From Rhodanobacter thiooxydans (GTDB lineage Bacteria; Pseudomonadota; Gammaproteobacteria; Xanthomonadales; Rhodanobacteraceae): 64,000 nucleotides of DNA. A model generated the notes under the pieces. That model had not been told where the DNA came from. It did not search any database and saw only the letters and a list, made by a program, of their open reading frames with translations. How positions within the stretch are numbered: the first letter of the stretch is position 1; the number at the start of each line of letters is the position of its first letter. The DNA is taken from contig NZ_CP127409.1 in the NCBI RefSeq assembly GCF_030291135.1, positions 2,728,001 through 2,792,000 on the forward strand, given 5' to 3'. Shown piece by piece: positions 12,474-21,162 of the stretch. Both the position numbers and the translations under genes were made by a program.

Positions 12474-14126
12474 ATGATGTCCAGCACAGCACCCTTGAAC
12501 GCCCAGCGCGCCGCGGGCACGGCGACGATCCGCCACGAGCTGACGTTCCTCAACGTGTTCCGGCTGGTGCAGGCGCTGGTCTACGTCGGCCTGGCGTTCA
12601 GCCCGCCGGGTCTGGGCTGGCCCAAACTGGCCACGCCCGATTTCGCCCGCACCGTGGCCATGCTGTACCTGGTGTTCGCCCTGGGCGCCCTGCTGTTCAA
12701 CCGGCGCAGCATGCCGTACGCGCGCACGGTGGTGGCAACCACCCTGGCGGTGGACATCGCCGCCGCCCTGCTGGCAATCGCCGCGATACACGATGCACGC
12801 ATCGGCATTGCCATGATGCTGGCGGTGAACCTCAGCGCCGGCGCGCTGATCCTGCCGCTGCGGCTGTCCAGCTTCTTCGCCTCGCTGGCCACGCTGGGCA
12901 TGCTCGGGCACACCCTGTTCGGCACCACCGGCAGCCCCGGCGACCGCGACCTGCTCGAGGCCGCGCTGTTCGGCCTGGCCTACTTCGCCACCACCACGCT
13001 GTGCCATGTGCTGGGCCGGCAGTTGCGCGCCACCGAGGCGCTGGCCGAGCAGCGCAGCACCGACCTGGCCAACCTGGCCCAGGTCAACGAGCTGATCATC
13101 CGCCGCATGAAGACCGGCGTGCTGCTGGTCGACGATGCCAACCGCATCCACCAGATCAACGAGTCGGCCTGGATGCTGATGGGCAACCCCGGCGCCGACC
13201 AGCGCGACCTCGGCCAGCTGGCGCCGGAACTGTCGCGCCGGCTGTACCACTGGATGACCTCGGGCAAGCTCGACGAGACCGCCACCCAGCTCGCCGACGG
13301 CGTGCCCGAGGTGGTGCCGCGCTTCACCAGGCTGGCACCGAACGACGACTCGCACGTGCTGATCTTCCTCGACGACACCTCGCTGCTGTCGCGTCGCGCG
13401 GAGGAGCTCACGCTGACCTCGCTGGGCCGGCTGTCGGCCTCGATCGCGCACGAGATCCGCAACCCGCTGGCGGCGATCCGCTATTCGGCGCAGCTGCTGG
13501 CCGAGTCGACCAGCATGGACAGCACCGACCAGCGCATGGTCGAGATCATCAACAACCACTGCATCCGGCTCAACGAGATCATCGAGAACATCCTGCAGCT
13601 GTCGCGGCGCGAACGCTCGCGGCCGGAAACGCTGGACCTGGGTCACTGGGCGCAGGCCTTCGTCGAGGAGTATTGCCAGGGCAACGACCTCGGCGCCGAT
13701 TCGCTGCGCGCGATCGCCAACGGCAGCACCCCGGTGGCGGCGGTGGCCGACCCGCAGCAGTTGCAGCAGGTGGTGTGGAACCTGGTGCAGAACGCGCTGC
13801 GCTACGGCCGCCTGCCCGGCGAGCCGGCGCGGGTGATGGTGGTGACCCGGCAGGGCGAGCACGGCGTGCCGATCCTGGAAGTGATCGACCGCGGCCCCGG
13901 CATCGCGCCCAAGGTGGCCGCACAGATCTTCGAGCCGTTCTACACCACCCACGAATACGGCACCGGCCTGGGCCTGTACCTGGCCCGGCAGATGAGTGAC
14001 GCCAACCAGGCGGCGCTGGAATACGTGCGCGTGGCCGGCGGCGGCAGCTGCTTCCGGCTGGTGCTGACGCCGCCGGCGCGCAGCCCGGCCGAAGCCGCCG
14101 AAACCACCCAGACCGCAGCCCGCTGA
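12474..14126 (+). CDS. pilS: Sensor histidine kinase PilS (type IV pilus regulation)
   Basis: 550-residue inner-membrane kinase that, with PilR, controls sigma-54-dependent pilin transcription. Several membrane segments occupy residues about 25-185 (LVQALVYVGLAF, MLYLVFALGALLF, TTLAVDIAAALLAIAAI). A PAS-like sensor (about 210-310) follows, then the H-box SIAHEIRNPLAAI with phospho-acceptor His326. The HATPase domain shows NLVQNALRYG, DRGPGIAP and GTGLGLYLA. Start: ATG-ATG at 12474, chosen because the N-terminal membrane region begins soon after. Its partner pilR is not next door but 10.7 kb downstream, behind an alpha-glucoside locus. The stop is only 6 bases from the convergent LacI-family gene. 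Identification as PilS rests on the membrane-PAS-kinase layout, the sucCD neighbourhood and pilR further on. Confidence 0.85.
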   Translation: MMSSTAPLNAQRAAGTATIRHELTFLNVFRLVQALVYVGLAFSPPGLGWPKLATPDFARTVAMLYLVFALGALLFNRRSMPYARTVVATTLAVDIAAALLAIAAIHDARIGIAMMLAVNLSAGALILPLRLSSFFASLATLGMLGHTLFGTTGSPGDRDLLEAALFGLAYFATTTLCHVLGRQLRATEALAEQRSTDLANLAQVNELIIRRMKTGVLLVDDANRIHQINESAWMLMGNPGADQRDLGQLAPELSRRLYHWMTSGKLDETATQLADGVPEVVPRFTRLAPNDDSHVLIFLDDTSLLSRRAEELTLTSLGRLSASIAHEIRNPLAAIRYSAQLLAESTSMDSTDQRMVEIINNHCIRLNEIIENILQLSRRERSRPETLDLGHWAQAFVEEYCQGNDLGADSLRAIANGSTPVAAVADPQQLQQVVWNLVQNALRYGRLPGEPARVMVVTRQGEHGVPILEVIDRGPGIAPKVAAQIFEPFYTTHEYGTGLGLYLARQMSDANQAALEYVRVAGGGSCFRLVLTPPARSPAEAAETTQTAAR

Positions 14127-14132
14127 AGCCGC

Positions 14133-15137
14133 TCAGGTCGAACGCACGATCAGGCTGACCGGCAGACATTCCGATTTGGCCGGCTCGCCCTCGATCAGCG
14201 CCAGCACCTTGCGCGCCAGCAGCATGCCGCCTTCCTGCCAGTCCTGCCGCACCGAACTCAGTGGCGGCAGGAAGCTGGCGCCGAGCGGCATGTCGTCGTA
14301 ACCCACCACCGAGACATCGGCCGGCACCGAACGCCCCAGATCCAGCGTGGCGCGGATCGCACCCATCGCCAGCAGATCGTTGCAGGCGAAGATCGCGTCG
14401 AAGCCGACCTTGCGTTCATGCAGCGAGCGCACCGCGTCCATACCCGAGTCCACCGTGAACTCGTCGCGCCGCATCAGCAGCGGCTTGATCCCGCGCAGCG
14501 CCAACGCGTCGAGGAAACCGTTGAGGCGCTCGAAGATTTCCGGGTGGCTGGGGTTGCCGATAAACACCGGACGGCGCCGGCCCAGCGCAATGAAGTGCCG
14601 CGCCACTACCGCGCCGCCGAGGCGGTTGTCGCTGCCCACCACCACGTGCGCGTCGCTGGCCGACTGCGCACCCCACACCACCATCGGCAGGCGCAGCTTG
14701 TCGAACCGGCGCACCGCGTCCTGGTGCGCGCCCTGGCCCAACAGGATCAGCCCGTCCGCGGCCTGCACTGCCGCCGCGCTAGCGCCCTGGCGGGTAGTCA
14801 GCAGCACGCTGTAGCCGGCCGCGGTCAGCTCCTGCGAGATACCACCCAGCAACACCAGCGGGTACGGGTCGAACATGGTGCGATCGGTGGACGGCTTCAT
14901 CTCCACGATCACCGCCACCGTGTGGCTGCGGCGCAGGCGCAGGTTGCGCGCACTGATGTTGAGCTTGTAACCGTGTTCGCGCGCCAGCGCCTGGATCCGC
15001 TCGCGGGTTTCCGGATTAACCAGCGGGCTGTCGCCCAGCGCCCGCGAGACGGTGATCTTGGATACCCCGGCCAGTTGCGCCAGATCGGCCATGGTCGGGC
15101 CGCCTGACGCGTGTTTGCGCGTGCCCTTCTTGCTCAA
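14133..15137 (-). CDS. LacI-family transcriptional regulator of the alpha-glucoside locus
   Basis: 334-residue repressor-type regulator. The LacI helix-turn-helix (MADLAQLAGVSKITVSRAL, about residues 16-34) is followed by a hinge and a periplasmic-binding-protein-like effector domain (IFACNDLLAMGAIRAT, VSVVGYDDMPLG). The preferred start is TTG at 15137, which has AGGGA about 10 bases upstream and gives a 15-residue basic leader (SKKGTRKHASGG). The first in-frame ATG, 15092, would begin inside the HTH and is too short. It is divergent from the GH65 fusion gene; the space between them holds a 38-bp near-perfect palindrome that is its likely operator. The effector is probably an alpha-glucobiose or a derivative, judged from the neighbouring enzymes only. 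Confidence 0.9.
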   Translation of the reverse strand: MSKKGTRKHASGGPTMADLAQLAGVSKITVSRALGDSPLVNPETRERIQALAREHGYKLNISARNLRLRRSHTVAVIVEMKPSTDRTMFDPYPLVLLGGISQELTAAGYSVLLTTRQGASAAAVQAADGLILLGQGAHQDAVRRFDKLRLPMVVWGAQSASDAHVVVGSDNRLGGAVVARHFIALGRRRPVFIGNPSHPEIFERLNGFLDALALRGIKPLLMRRDEFTVDSGMDAVRSLHERKVGFDAIFACNDLLAMGAIRATLDLGRSVPADVSVVGYDDMPLGASFLPPLSSVRQDWQEGGMLLARKVLALIEGEPAKSECLPVSLIVRST

Positions 15138-15331
15138 CGATCCGATTCCCTGTTGGTCTGGCCGATCCCGCTCCGGTACCGCGACGCTGCCGGACTGCAG
15201 CGATGGCCCGGGCCGACGCTTGCAGTGTGTCGACATTCGCCTTGCCGATGCAAGCTCGCCGCCCGCCGGCCGACAGCGCACCCGCCGGCCCTTGCCGGCA
15301 GGCTCGGCGGCGACGACACAGGCTCGCCAAG

Positions 15332-15369
15332 TCAAATGATATCGATATCTTGATACCGATATCATTTGA
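15332..15369. promoter_or_regulatory. Double LacI-type operator between the regulator and the GH65 fusion
   Basis: The left arm TCAAATGATATCGATATC and right arm GATACCGATATCATTTGA are complementary at 17 of 18 positions around a 2-base centre. Each arm contains its own LacI-type even palindrome with a central CG (GATATCGATATC and GATACCGATATC), centred 14 bp apart. It lies 195 bp from the regulator start and 60 bp upstream of the fusion gene start, so binding would cover the promoter region. Confidence 0.8.
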
Positions 15370-15429
15370 TGCCAAGCTCTGCCCGGCCAGGTGGGGACGG
15401 CCCATGCGCGCAACCAGGGGAGATTTATC

Positions 15430-18400
15430 TTGGATCACCAGACGACGGCCGCAGCCAGCTCCAATGCCCGGATGCCCGACGCGCAGACCATGGTCGATCC
15501 GTGGCTGCTGGTTCGCCACGGCACCGACCCGGCTGGCTTTGCCCAGGATGAGAGCCTGTTCGCCCTCGCCAACGGCACGCTCGGCGTGCGCGGCAACCTG
15601 GAAGAGGCTGACAGCGCCAGCCAGGCCAGCCTGTTGTCCGGGGTGTGGGAACGCACCCCGATCGAGTACCACGAACGCTTCCCCGGCTTCGCCAGCCACA
15701 CCGACACGCGCATCCCGGTCGCCGACGCCACGCCCATCCGGCTGCGCCTGGGCGACACGCCGGTGCGGCTGGACCAGGGCGAATGGCTGCAGTTCGAGCG
15801 CAACCTCGACCTGCGCCACGGCTGCTACCGCCGCCGCCTGCGCTGGCGTTCGCCACAGGGCGCCACGCTGGAGATCGAGGCCGAGCGCCTGGTCAGTCTG
15901 GCCGAGGCCGGGCTGCTGGCGATCCGTTACCGCGTGCGCTCGCTCGACTACCACGGCCCGATCACGCTGGAATCATCGATCGCCACCGGTCGCCAGGCCA
16001 CCGGCCAGGGCGACGACCCGCGCATCGGCACCCGCCTCGCCGGCGGCCTCGTCAGCTGGGCCACCCAGGCGGACGAGGGCTCGGCCTGGGTCGGCCAGCA
16101 GACCCGCCACAGCGGCATCCGGCTGGCCTGCGTGCAGCACCACGTGCACGGCGCGGAACTTACCTTCCGCCACGCGCGGGAGTCCGCGGACGGCGTGAGC
16201 CAGGTCTACGCCGGCATGCTCGCGCCGGGCCAGACGGTCAGCCTGGACAAGTACGTCGCCTACGCCTTCACCGCACCCTTTGCCACGGATGCCGCCGAGA
16301 CCCTGCCGGCTCGCGCCGAGGCCACCCTGGCCACCGCGGTCGCGCTCGGCTACCCGGCCCTGCTCGAACGACAGACGCAAGTGCTCGCCGGCTTCTGGGC
16401 GCAGGCCGACCTCGCCATCGCGGGCGACCCGGCGACCGAGCAGGCGCTGCGCCTCAACCTGTTCCACCTGTTCCAGTCCAGCGGCCGCGACGGCCGCAGT
16501 AGCACCGCGGCCAAGGGGCTCACCGGCGAGGGCTACGAAGGTCACTACTTCTGGGACGCCGAAGCCTTCATGCTGCCGGCGCTGGTCACCCTGGCGCCGG
16601 AACTGGCGCGCGCCATGCTGGCGTACCGCCATCGCACGCTGGGCCACGCGCGCCGGCATGCGCGCGAACTCAACCACCTGCGCGGCGCGCTGTACGCCTG
16701 GCGCACGATCAGCGGCGACGAATGCTCCGCCTACTTCCCCGGCGGCTCGGCGCAATACCACATCAACGCCGCGGTGGCGTGGGCGACCCGCCTCTACGTC
16801 GACGCCAGCGGCGACCAGGCGTTCATGCTCGAAGGCGGCGCCGAGATAATCTTCGAGACGGCGCGGATCTGGCTGCAGATCGGCCACTTCAATCCGCGCC
16901 GCGGCGGCGCGTTCTGCATCCACGAGGTCACCGGCCCGGACGAGTACACCGCGCTGGTCGACAACAACCACTACACCAACCGCATGGCGCAGCGGCACCT
17001 GCGCGACGCCGCCGCCACTGCCGAATGGATGGCGCTGAGCCATCCGGCCAAGTATGCGGCGCTGACCACCCGCATCGGCCTCGACGCCGACGAGCCGGCG
17101 CAGTGGCGGGCCGCGGCGCAGGCGATGTACCTGCCGGTGGACGCCGCGCTGGGCATCTTCCCGCAGGACGACGGCTTCCTCGACAAGCCTCGGCTCCCCG
17201 CCGAACTAGCCACTGCGACGGACCAGCGCCCGCTGCTGCTGCGCATGCACCCACTCACCATCTACCGCCACCAGGTATGCAAGCAGGCCGATGCACTGCT
17301 GGCCCTGATGCTGGCCGGCGAGCAGGTCGACGTGGCCGCCAAGCGGCGCAACTTCGACTACTACGAAGGCGTCACCGCGCACGACTCGACCCTGTCCGCC
17401 TCCACCTTCGCGGTGATCGCGGCCGAGGTGGGCCATGCCGACAAGGCATTCCATTATTTCCGCGACACCCTGCGCGTCGACCTGGACGATCTGCACGGCA
17501 ACGCGGCGCACGGCCTGCACATGGCGGCGATGGCCGGCAGCTGGCTGGCGCTGACCTGGGGCTACGGCGGCCTGCGCGTACACGACGGCCTGCCCGCGCT
17601 GGCGCCGCGGCTGCCGGCGGCCTGGAAAAGCTACCGCTTCGGCCTGCGCTGGCGCGGCACGCACCTGCGCGTCGAAGTCGACGGCGACGGCGTGCGCTAC
17701 ACGCTCACCGAAGGCAGCGCGCTCACCTTCCTGCACGACGGCCTGCCGCAACGCCTGCGTGCCGGCCAGCCGTTGCGCCTGCCGTGCGCGGGCTTCGCCG
17801 CACCGCTGCCGCCGTTGAAGGCAGTGGTCTTCGATCTCGACGGCGTGCTTGCCGACACCGCCGTGCTGCATCGCGCGGCATGGCAGCAGCTGGCCGACGA
17901 GATCGGCGCGCCGCTCGACGAAGCCACCGCCGGACGCATGAAGGGCGTGGACCGTCGCGGTTCGCTGGACATCCTGCTGGAACAGGCGCCGCGCTGCTAC
18001 AGCGAGGCGGAGAAGGAGGCGTTCGCCGCACGCAAGAACGCCCATTACGTCGAGCTGATCGAACGCCTCGGCCCGCAGGACCTGCTGCCCGGCGCGCGCG
18101 CCGCCGTGGAGTCCGTGCGTCGCGCCGGGCTGAAGACCGCGCTGGCCTCGGCCAGCCGCAACGCGCCGCAGCTGCTGGCTCGGCTGGGCATCGCCGCGCT
18201 GTTCGACTGCGTGGTCGACGCCAACCGCATCGCCCGCTCCAAGCCCGATCCGGAGATCTTCCTGGCGGCGGCGCGCGGGCTGGGCCTGAGTTCGCAGGAA
18301 TGCCTCGGCGTGGAAGACGCCGCGGCGGGCATCGCCGCCCTGCACGCGGCGGGCATGACGGCGGTCGGCATCGGCCGCGCGCAGGAGCTGGACAAGGCGG

Positions 18401-18453
18401 ATGTGCTGCTGCCGGACATTGCCGCGTTCGACATCAGCCGTTTCATCGCGTGA
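15430..18453 (+). CDS. GH65 glycoside phosphorylase fused to beta-phosphoglucomutase
   Basis: 1007-residue cytoplasmic fusion. Residues 1 to about 790 are a GH65 phosphorylase (maltose, kojibiose, nigerose and trehalose types are known): an N-terminal beta-sandwich, an (alpha/alpha)6 barrel with FWDAEAF, the catalytic acid E505 in the motif VTGPDEY, and the phosphate-site segment of the C-terminal part. Residues 795-1007 are a HAD-type beta-phosphoglucomutase with nucleophile D802 in FDLDGVLADT and SKPDPEIF. A phosphorylase of this clan releases beta-glucose-1-phosphate, which the second domain would turn into glucose-6-phosphate in one protein. The TTG start at 15430 is preceded by AGGGGAGA at 7 bases; it is preferred to a GTG 13 codons earlier. 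The disaccharide specificity cannot be read here. No signal peptide is visible. Confidence 0.9.
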   Translation: MDHQTTAAASSNARMPDAQTMVDPWLLVRHGTDPAGFAQDESLFALANGTLGVRGNLEEADSASQASLLSGVWERTPIEYHERFPGFASHTDTRIPVADATPIRLRLGDTPVRLDQGEWLQFERNLDLRHGCYRRRLRWRSPQGATLEIEAERLVSLAEAGLLAIRYRVRSLDYHGPITLESSIATGRQATGQGDDPRIGTRLAGGLVSWATQADEGSAWVGQQTRHSGIRLACVQHHVHGAELTFRHARESADGVSQVYAGMLAPGQTVSLDKYVAYAFTAPFATDAAETLPARAEATLATAVALGYPALLERQTQVLAGFWAQADLAIAGDPATEQALRLNLFHLFQSSGRDGRSSTAAKGLTGEGYEGHYFWDAEAFMLPALVTLAPELARAMLAYRHRTLGHARRHARELNHLRGALYAWRTISGDECSAYFPGGSAQYHINAAVAWATRLYVDASGDQAFMLEGGAEIIFETARIWLQIGHFNPRRGGAFCIHEVTGPDEYTALVDNNHYTNRMAQRHLRDAAATAEWMALSHPAKYAALTTRIGLDADEPAQWRAAAQAMYLPVDAALGIFPQDDGFLDKPRLPAELATATDQRPLLLRMHPLTIYRHQVCKQADALLALMLAGEQVDVAAKRRNFDYYEGVTAHDSTLSASTFAVIAAEVGHADKAFHYFRDTLRVDLDDLHGNAAHGLHMAAMAGSWLALTWGYGGLRVHDGLPALAPRLPAAWKSYRFGLRWRGTHLRVEVDGDGVRYTLTEGSALTFLHDGLPQRLRAGQPLRLPCAGFAAPLPPLKAVVFDLDGVLADTAVLHRAAWQQLADEIGAPLDEATAGRMKGVDRRGSLDILLEQAPRCYSEAEKEAFAARKNAHYVELIERLGPQDLLPGARAAVESVRRAGLKTALASASRNAPQLLARLGIAALFDCVVDANRIARSKPDPEIFLAAARGLGLSSQECLGVEDAAAGIAALHAAGMTAVGIGRAQELDKADVLLPDIAAFDISRFIA

Positions 18454-18525
18454 GCGGCCGTTCCACGCAGCCGGCATGAGCTGCGCGGCTAAAACAATCC
18501 AATCCAAAGGTGGGGAGTGACGGAA

Positions 18526-21066
18526 ATGAAGAACAAACAGTTGTCCAGACTGAGTCTTCCGGTGGCGATCGCCGCCATCCTGTTCTGCGGCGCCGTCATG
18601 GCCCAGGACACCACGTCGACACAGGCCAGCCAGGCGCCGGCGAAGAAGAGCGCGGCCCAGCAGAAGGCCGACGCCGCCAAGGCCAAGACCCTCGAACAGG
18701 TGGTGGTGACCGGCAACACCGCCACTGGTGGCCTGAAGAAGATCGACACGAGCTACTCGGTCACCACGGCCTCGGCCGAGCAGATCAAGATGGCCAACCC
18801 GAAGAGCACGGCGGACCTGCTGAAGATCTCGCCCGGCATGTGGCCGGAATCCACCGGCGGCCAGACCGGCGCCAACATCGAAATCGCCGGCTTCCCGGGC
18901 GGCGGCGACGCGCCTTATTTCAGCACCCAGTTGATGGGCTCACCGTTGTACGGCATGCCTACGCTATCGTTCTTCGAGACCACCTCGATCTTCCGCCTCG
19001 ACGACACCGTCGACCGCGTGGAGATCCTGCAGGGCGGCCCGTCGGTGGTGTTCGGCGACGGCCAGATCGGCGCCACCGCGAACTTCATGCTGAAGACCGG
19101 CACCGACGTGCCCAGCGGCAGCGTCGGCGTCACCTACGGCAACGAGAACCTGCGTCGCGTGGACGGCTTCTTCGGCTTCCCGATCGCCGAGAGCTGGTAC
19201 GGCAGCGTCGGCGGCTTCTGGCGCACCTCCGACGGCGTGCGCGACCCGCAGTTCGCCGCGGACAAGGGCGGCCAGCTCACCGCCACGCTGAGCCACGACA
19301 GCGACAACGGCACGATGACCCTGTACGCGCGCCAGCTCAATGACCGCAACCAGTTCATCACGCCGGTGCCGCTACTCCAGCACGGCACCGACCAGTTCAG
19401 CGCCTACCCCGGCTTCGACCCGCTGACCGATACCTACTACAGCAAGGCGATCCAGCACGTGCACCTGCCCGGCTACCCCGGCGGCGGCACCGACGCCAAC
19501 CTGGCCAATGGCCGCGGCACCAAGTTCAGCTTCTTCGGCGGCAACTTCGACTACGACCTGGGCAACGGCTGGAACCTGTCGGACAAGTTCCTGCTCGACG
19601 GCGGCGACGTCGACACCAACGCGCTGTTCTCGGGCAACAACCCCGGCAGCATGAACGACATGCTGTACACCAATACCTCGAGCATGGGCGCCTTCAACCT
19701 GCCCGCCGGCTCGGCCACCGCCAGCTACGTGAACGGCGGCGGCATGGTCGACCCGAACCAGAGCGTGATCCACCAGGGCTGGTGGTACATCCACAAGCAC
19801 CTGAAGAACATCAGCAACGACTTCCGCCTGAGCAAGGACCTCTTCGAGGGCAACACGCTCACCGCCGGCCTCTACCTGACCCACTACACCATGGACGACA
19901 AGTGGGCGCTGGGCAACCAGATGCTGATGACCAACACGCCCAACGCACAGCCGATCAAGGTCAGCTACGTCGACAACGGCCAGACCAAGTACCTCACCGA
20001 CGGCCAGGGCTTCCTCGACTACGGCGGCTACAACATCGCCCAGCACGGCAGCGCCACCAACAAGGCGTTCTATCTGTCCGACGTGTGGCGCATCGGCAAG
20101 TGGCTGATCGACGCGTCCGGCCGCGTCGAGAACGAGAACGCCACCAACAACGTGTGCAACCTCACCAACATCGACCTCGACGGCAACCCGAACACGCTGT
20201 ACGACAACAGCGTGCCGACGTGCAACGGCACCTACGCGAGAACCCGCTACGACAAGACCCACCCGTCGTGGACCGTCGGCGTGAACTACGAGCTGGCCGA
20301 CAACATGAGCGTCTATGTCCGCGCCAACAAGGGCGCGCACTTCGGCGACTTCGACAACGCGCTGCGCGGCAACACCACCGGCAATACCCCGCCGCTGCAG
20401 AAGGTGCAGAACTTCGAGGGCGGCTTCAAGTACCAGTCCGACCTGTTCTACGCCGACATCAGCGTGTACCACCGCCAGTTCAACGGCCTGACCTACCAGC
20501 CCACCAACGGCCAGGGCGTGCCGGTCGGCGCGCAGGCGCTGTACGGCTCCGACTCCAAGGGCGTGAACCTCGCCGGCGCGGTCACGCCGTTCGAGAACTT
20601 CAAGCTGCAGGTGGTCGCCAACTATCTGGACGGCCACTACACGCACAACAACTCCTGTTTCCTGTTTACCGACCTCGTCAGCGGCTCCACCCAGTGCATC
20701 GGCATCAACGGCAAGCAGCTGCAGCGCCAGCCGAAGGTGCGCTACATGCTCACGCCGAGCTATCGCGTACCGTTCGACTGGGGCGACATTACCGCCTTCG
20801 TGACCTACACCCACGTCGGCCCGCACACCCAGGACCAGTCCGCCCTGCAACAGCTGGGTAGCTATGACACCTGGGACTTCGGCATCGTCGCCAACGTGCA
20901 GAAGAGCTGGCAGATCCGCCTGCAGGGCACCAACATGACCAACGAACTGGGCCTGACCGAGAGCAACTCGCGCATCTTCGGCTCCGCCGCCGGTACCGAT
21001 GGCGTGATCCTGGCCCGCCCGATGGAAGGCCGCGAGGTCAACCTGACGGTGAAGTACCTGTTCTGA
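18526..21066 (+). CDS. TonB-dependent receptor of the alpha-glucoside locus
   Basis: 846-residue outer-membrane receptor. A signal peptide (MKNKQLSRLSLPV...VMA-Q) is followed by an Ala/Lys-rich linker, a TonB-box region LEQVVVTGN (about residues 57-65), a plug domain (DRVEILQGGPSVVFGDGQIGA) and a beta-barrel ending in KYLF with the expected terminal phenylalanine. The ATG at 18526 has GGGGAG 8 bases upstream; a GTG 3 codons earlier overlaps that ribosome site and is rejected. It lies 72 bases after the GH65 fusion and is probably co-transcribed under the LacI-type regulator. It would import an alpha-glucoside into the periplasm. A strong hairpin follows, which may lower expression of the downstream permease. 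Confidence 0.92.
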   Translation: MKNKQLSRLSLPVAIAAILFCGAVMAQDTTSTQASQAPAKKSAAQQKADAAKAKTLEQVVVTGNTATGGLKKIDTSYSVTTASAEQIKMANPKSTADLLKISPGMWPESTGGQTGANIEIAGFPGGGDAPYFSTQLMGSPLYGMPTLSFFETTSIFRLDDTVDRVEILQGGPSVVFGDGQIGATANFMLKTGTDVPSGSVGVTYGNENLRRVDGFFGFPIAESWYGSVGGFWRTSDGVRDPQFAADKGGQLTATLSHDSDNGTMTLYARQLNDRNQFITPVPLLQHGTDQFSAYPGFDPLTDTYYSKAIQHVHLPGYPGGGTDANLANGRGTKFSFFGGNFDYDLGNGWNLSDKFLLDGGDVDTNALFSGNNPGSMNDMLYTNTSSMGAFNLPAGSATASYVNGGGMVDPNQSVIHQGWWYIHKHLKNISNDFRLSKDLFEGNTLTAGLYLTHYTMDDKWALGNQMLMTNTPNAQPIKVSYVDNGQTKYLTDGQGFLDYGGYNIAQHGSATNKAFYLSDVWRIGKWLIDASGRVENENATNNVCNLTNIDLDGNPNTLYDNSVPTCNGTYARTRYDKTHPSWTVGVNYELADNMSVYVRANKGAHFGDFDNALRGNTTGNTPPLQKVQNFEGGFKYQSDLFYADISVYHRQFNGLTYQPTNGQGVPVGAQALYGSDSKGVNLAGAVTPFENFKLQVVANYLDGHYTHNNSCFLFTDLVSGSTQCIGINGKQLQRQPKVRYMLTPSYRVPFDWGDITAFVTYTHVGPHTQDQSALQQLGSYDTWDFGIVANVQKSWQIRLQGTNMTNELGLTESNSRIFGSAAGTDGVILARPMEGREVNLTVKYLF

Positions 21067-21086
21067 ACCTGAGGTTGTTGCGTGGT

Positions 21087-21123
21087 GCGGTCCGGATCGA
21101 GCCTTCAGGGGGATCCGGACCGC
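21087..21123 (+). terminator. Intercistronic terminator or attenuator between receptor and permease
   Basis: Perfect 12-bp stem GCGGTCCGGATC / GATCCGGACCGC with a 13-base loop and a short T-rich tail (GTCTTTC). It lies inside what otherwise looks like one operon and ends 39 bases before the permease start, so it probably sets a step-down in expression rather than a complete stop. Confidence 0.75.
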
Positions 21124-21162
21124 GTCTTTCCCGTAGTGCGACGCCGTACCGCCGGAGGCGAC

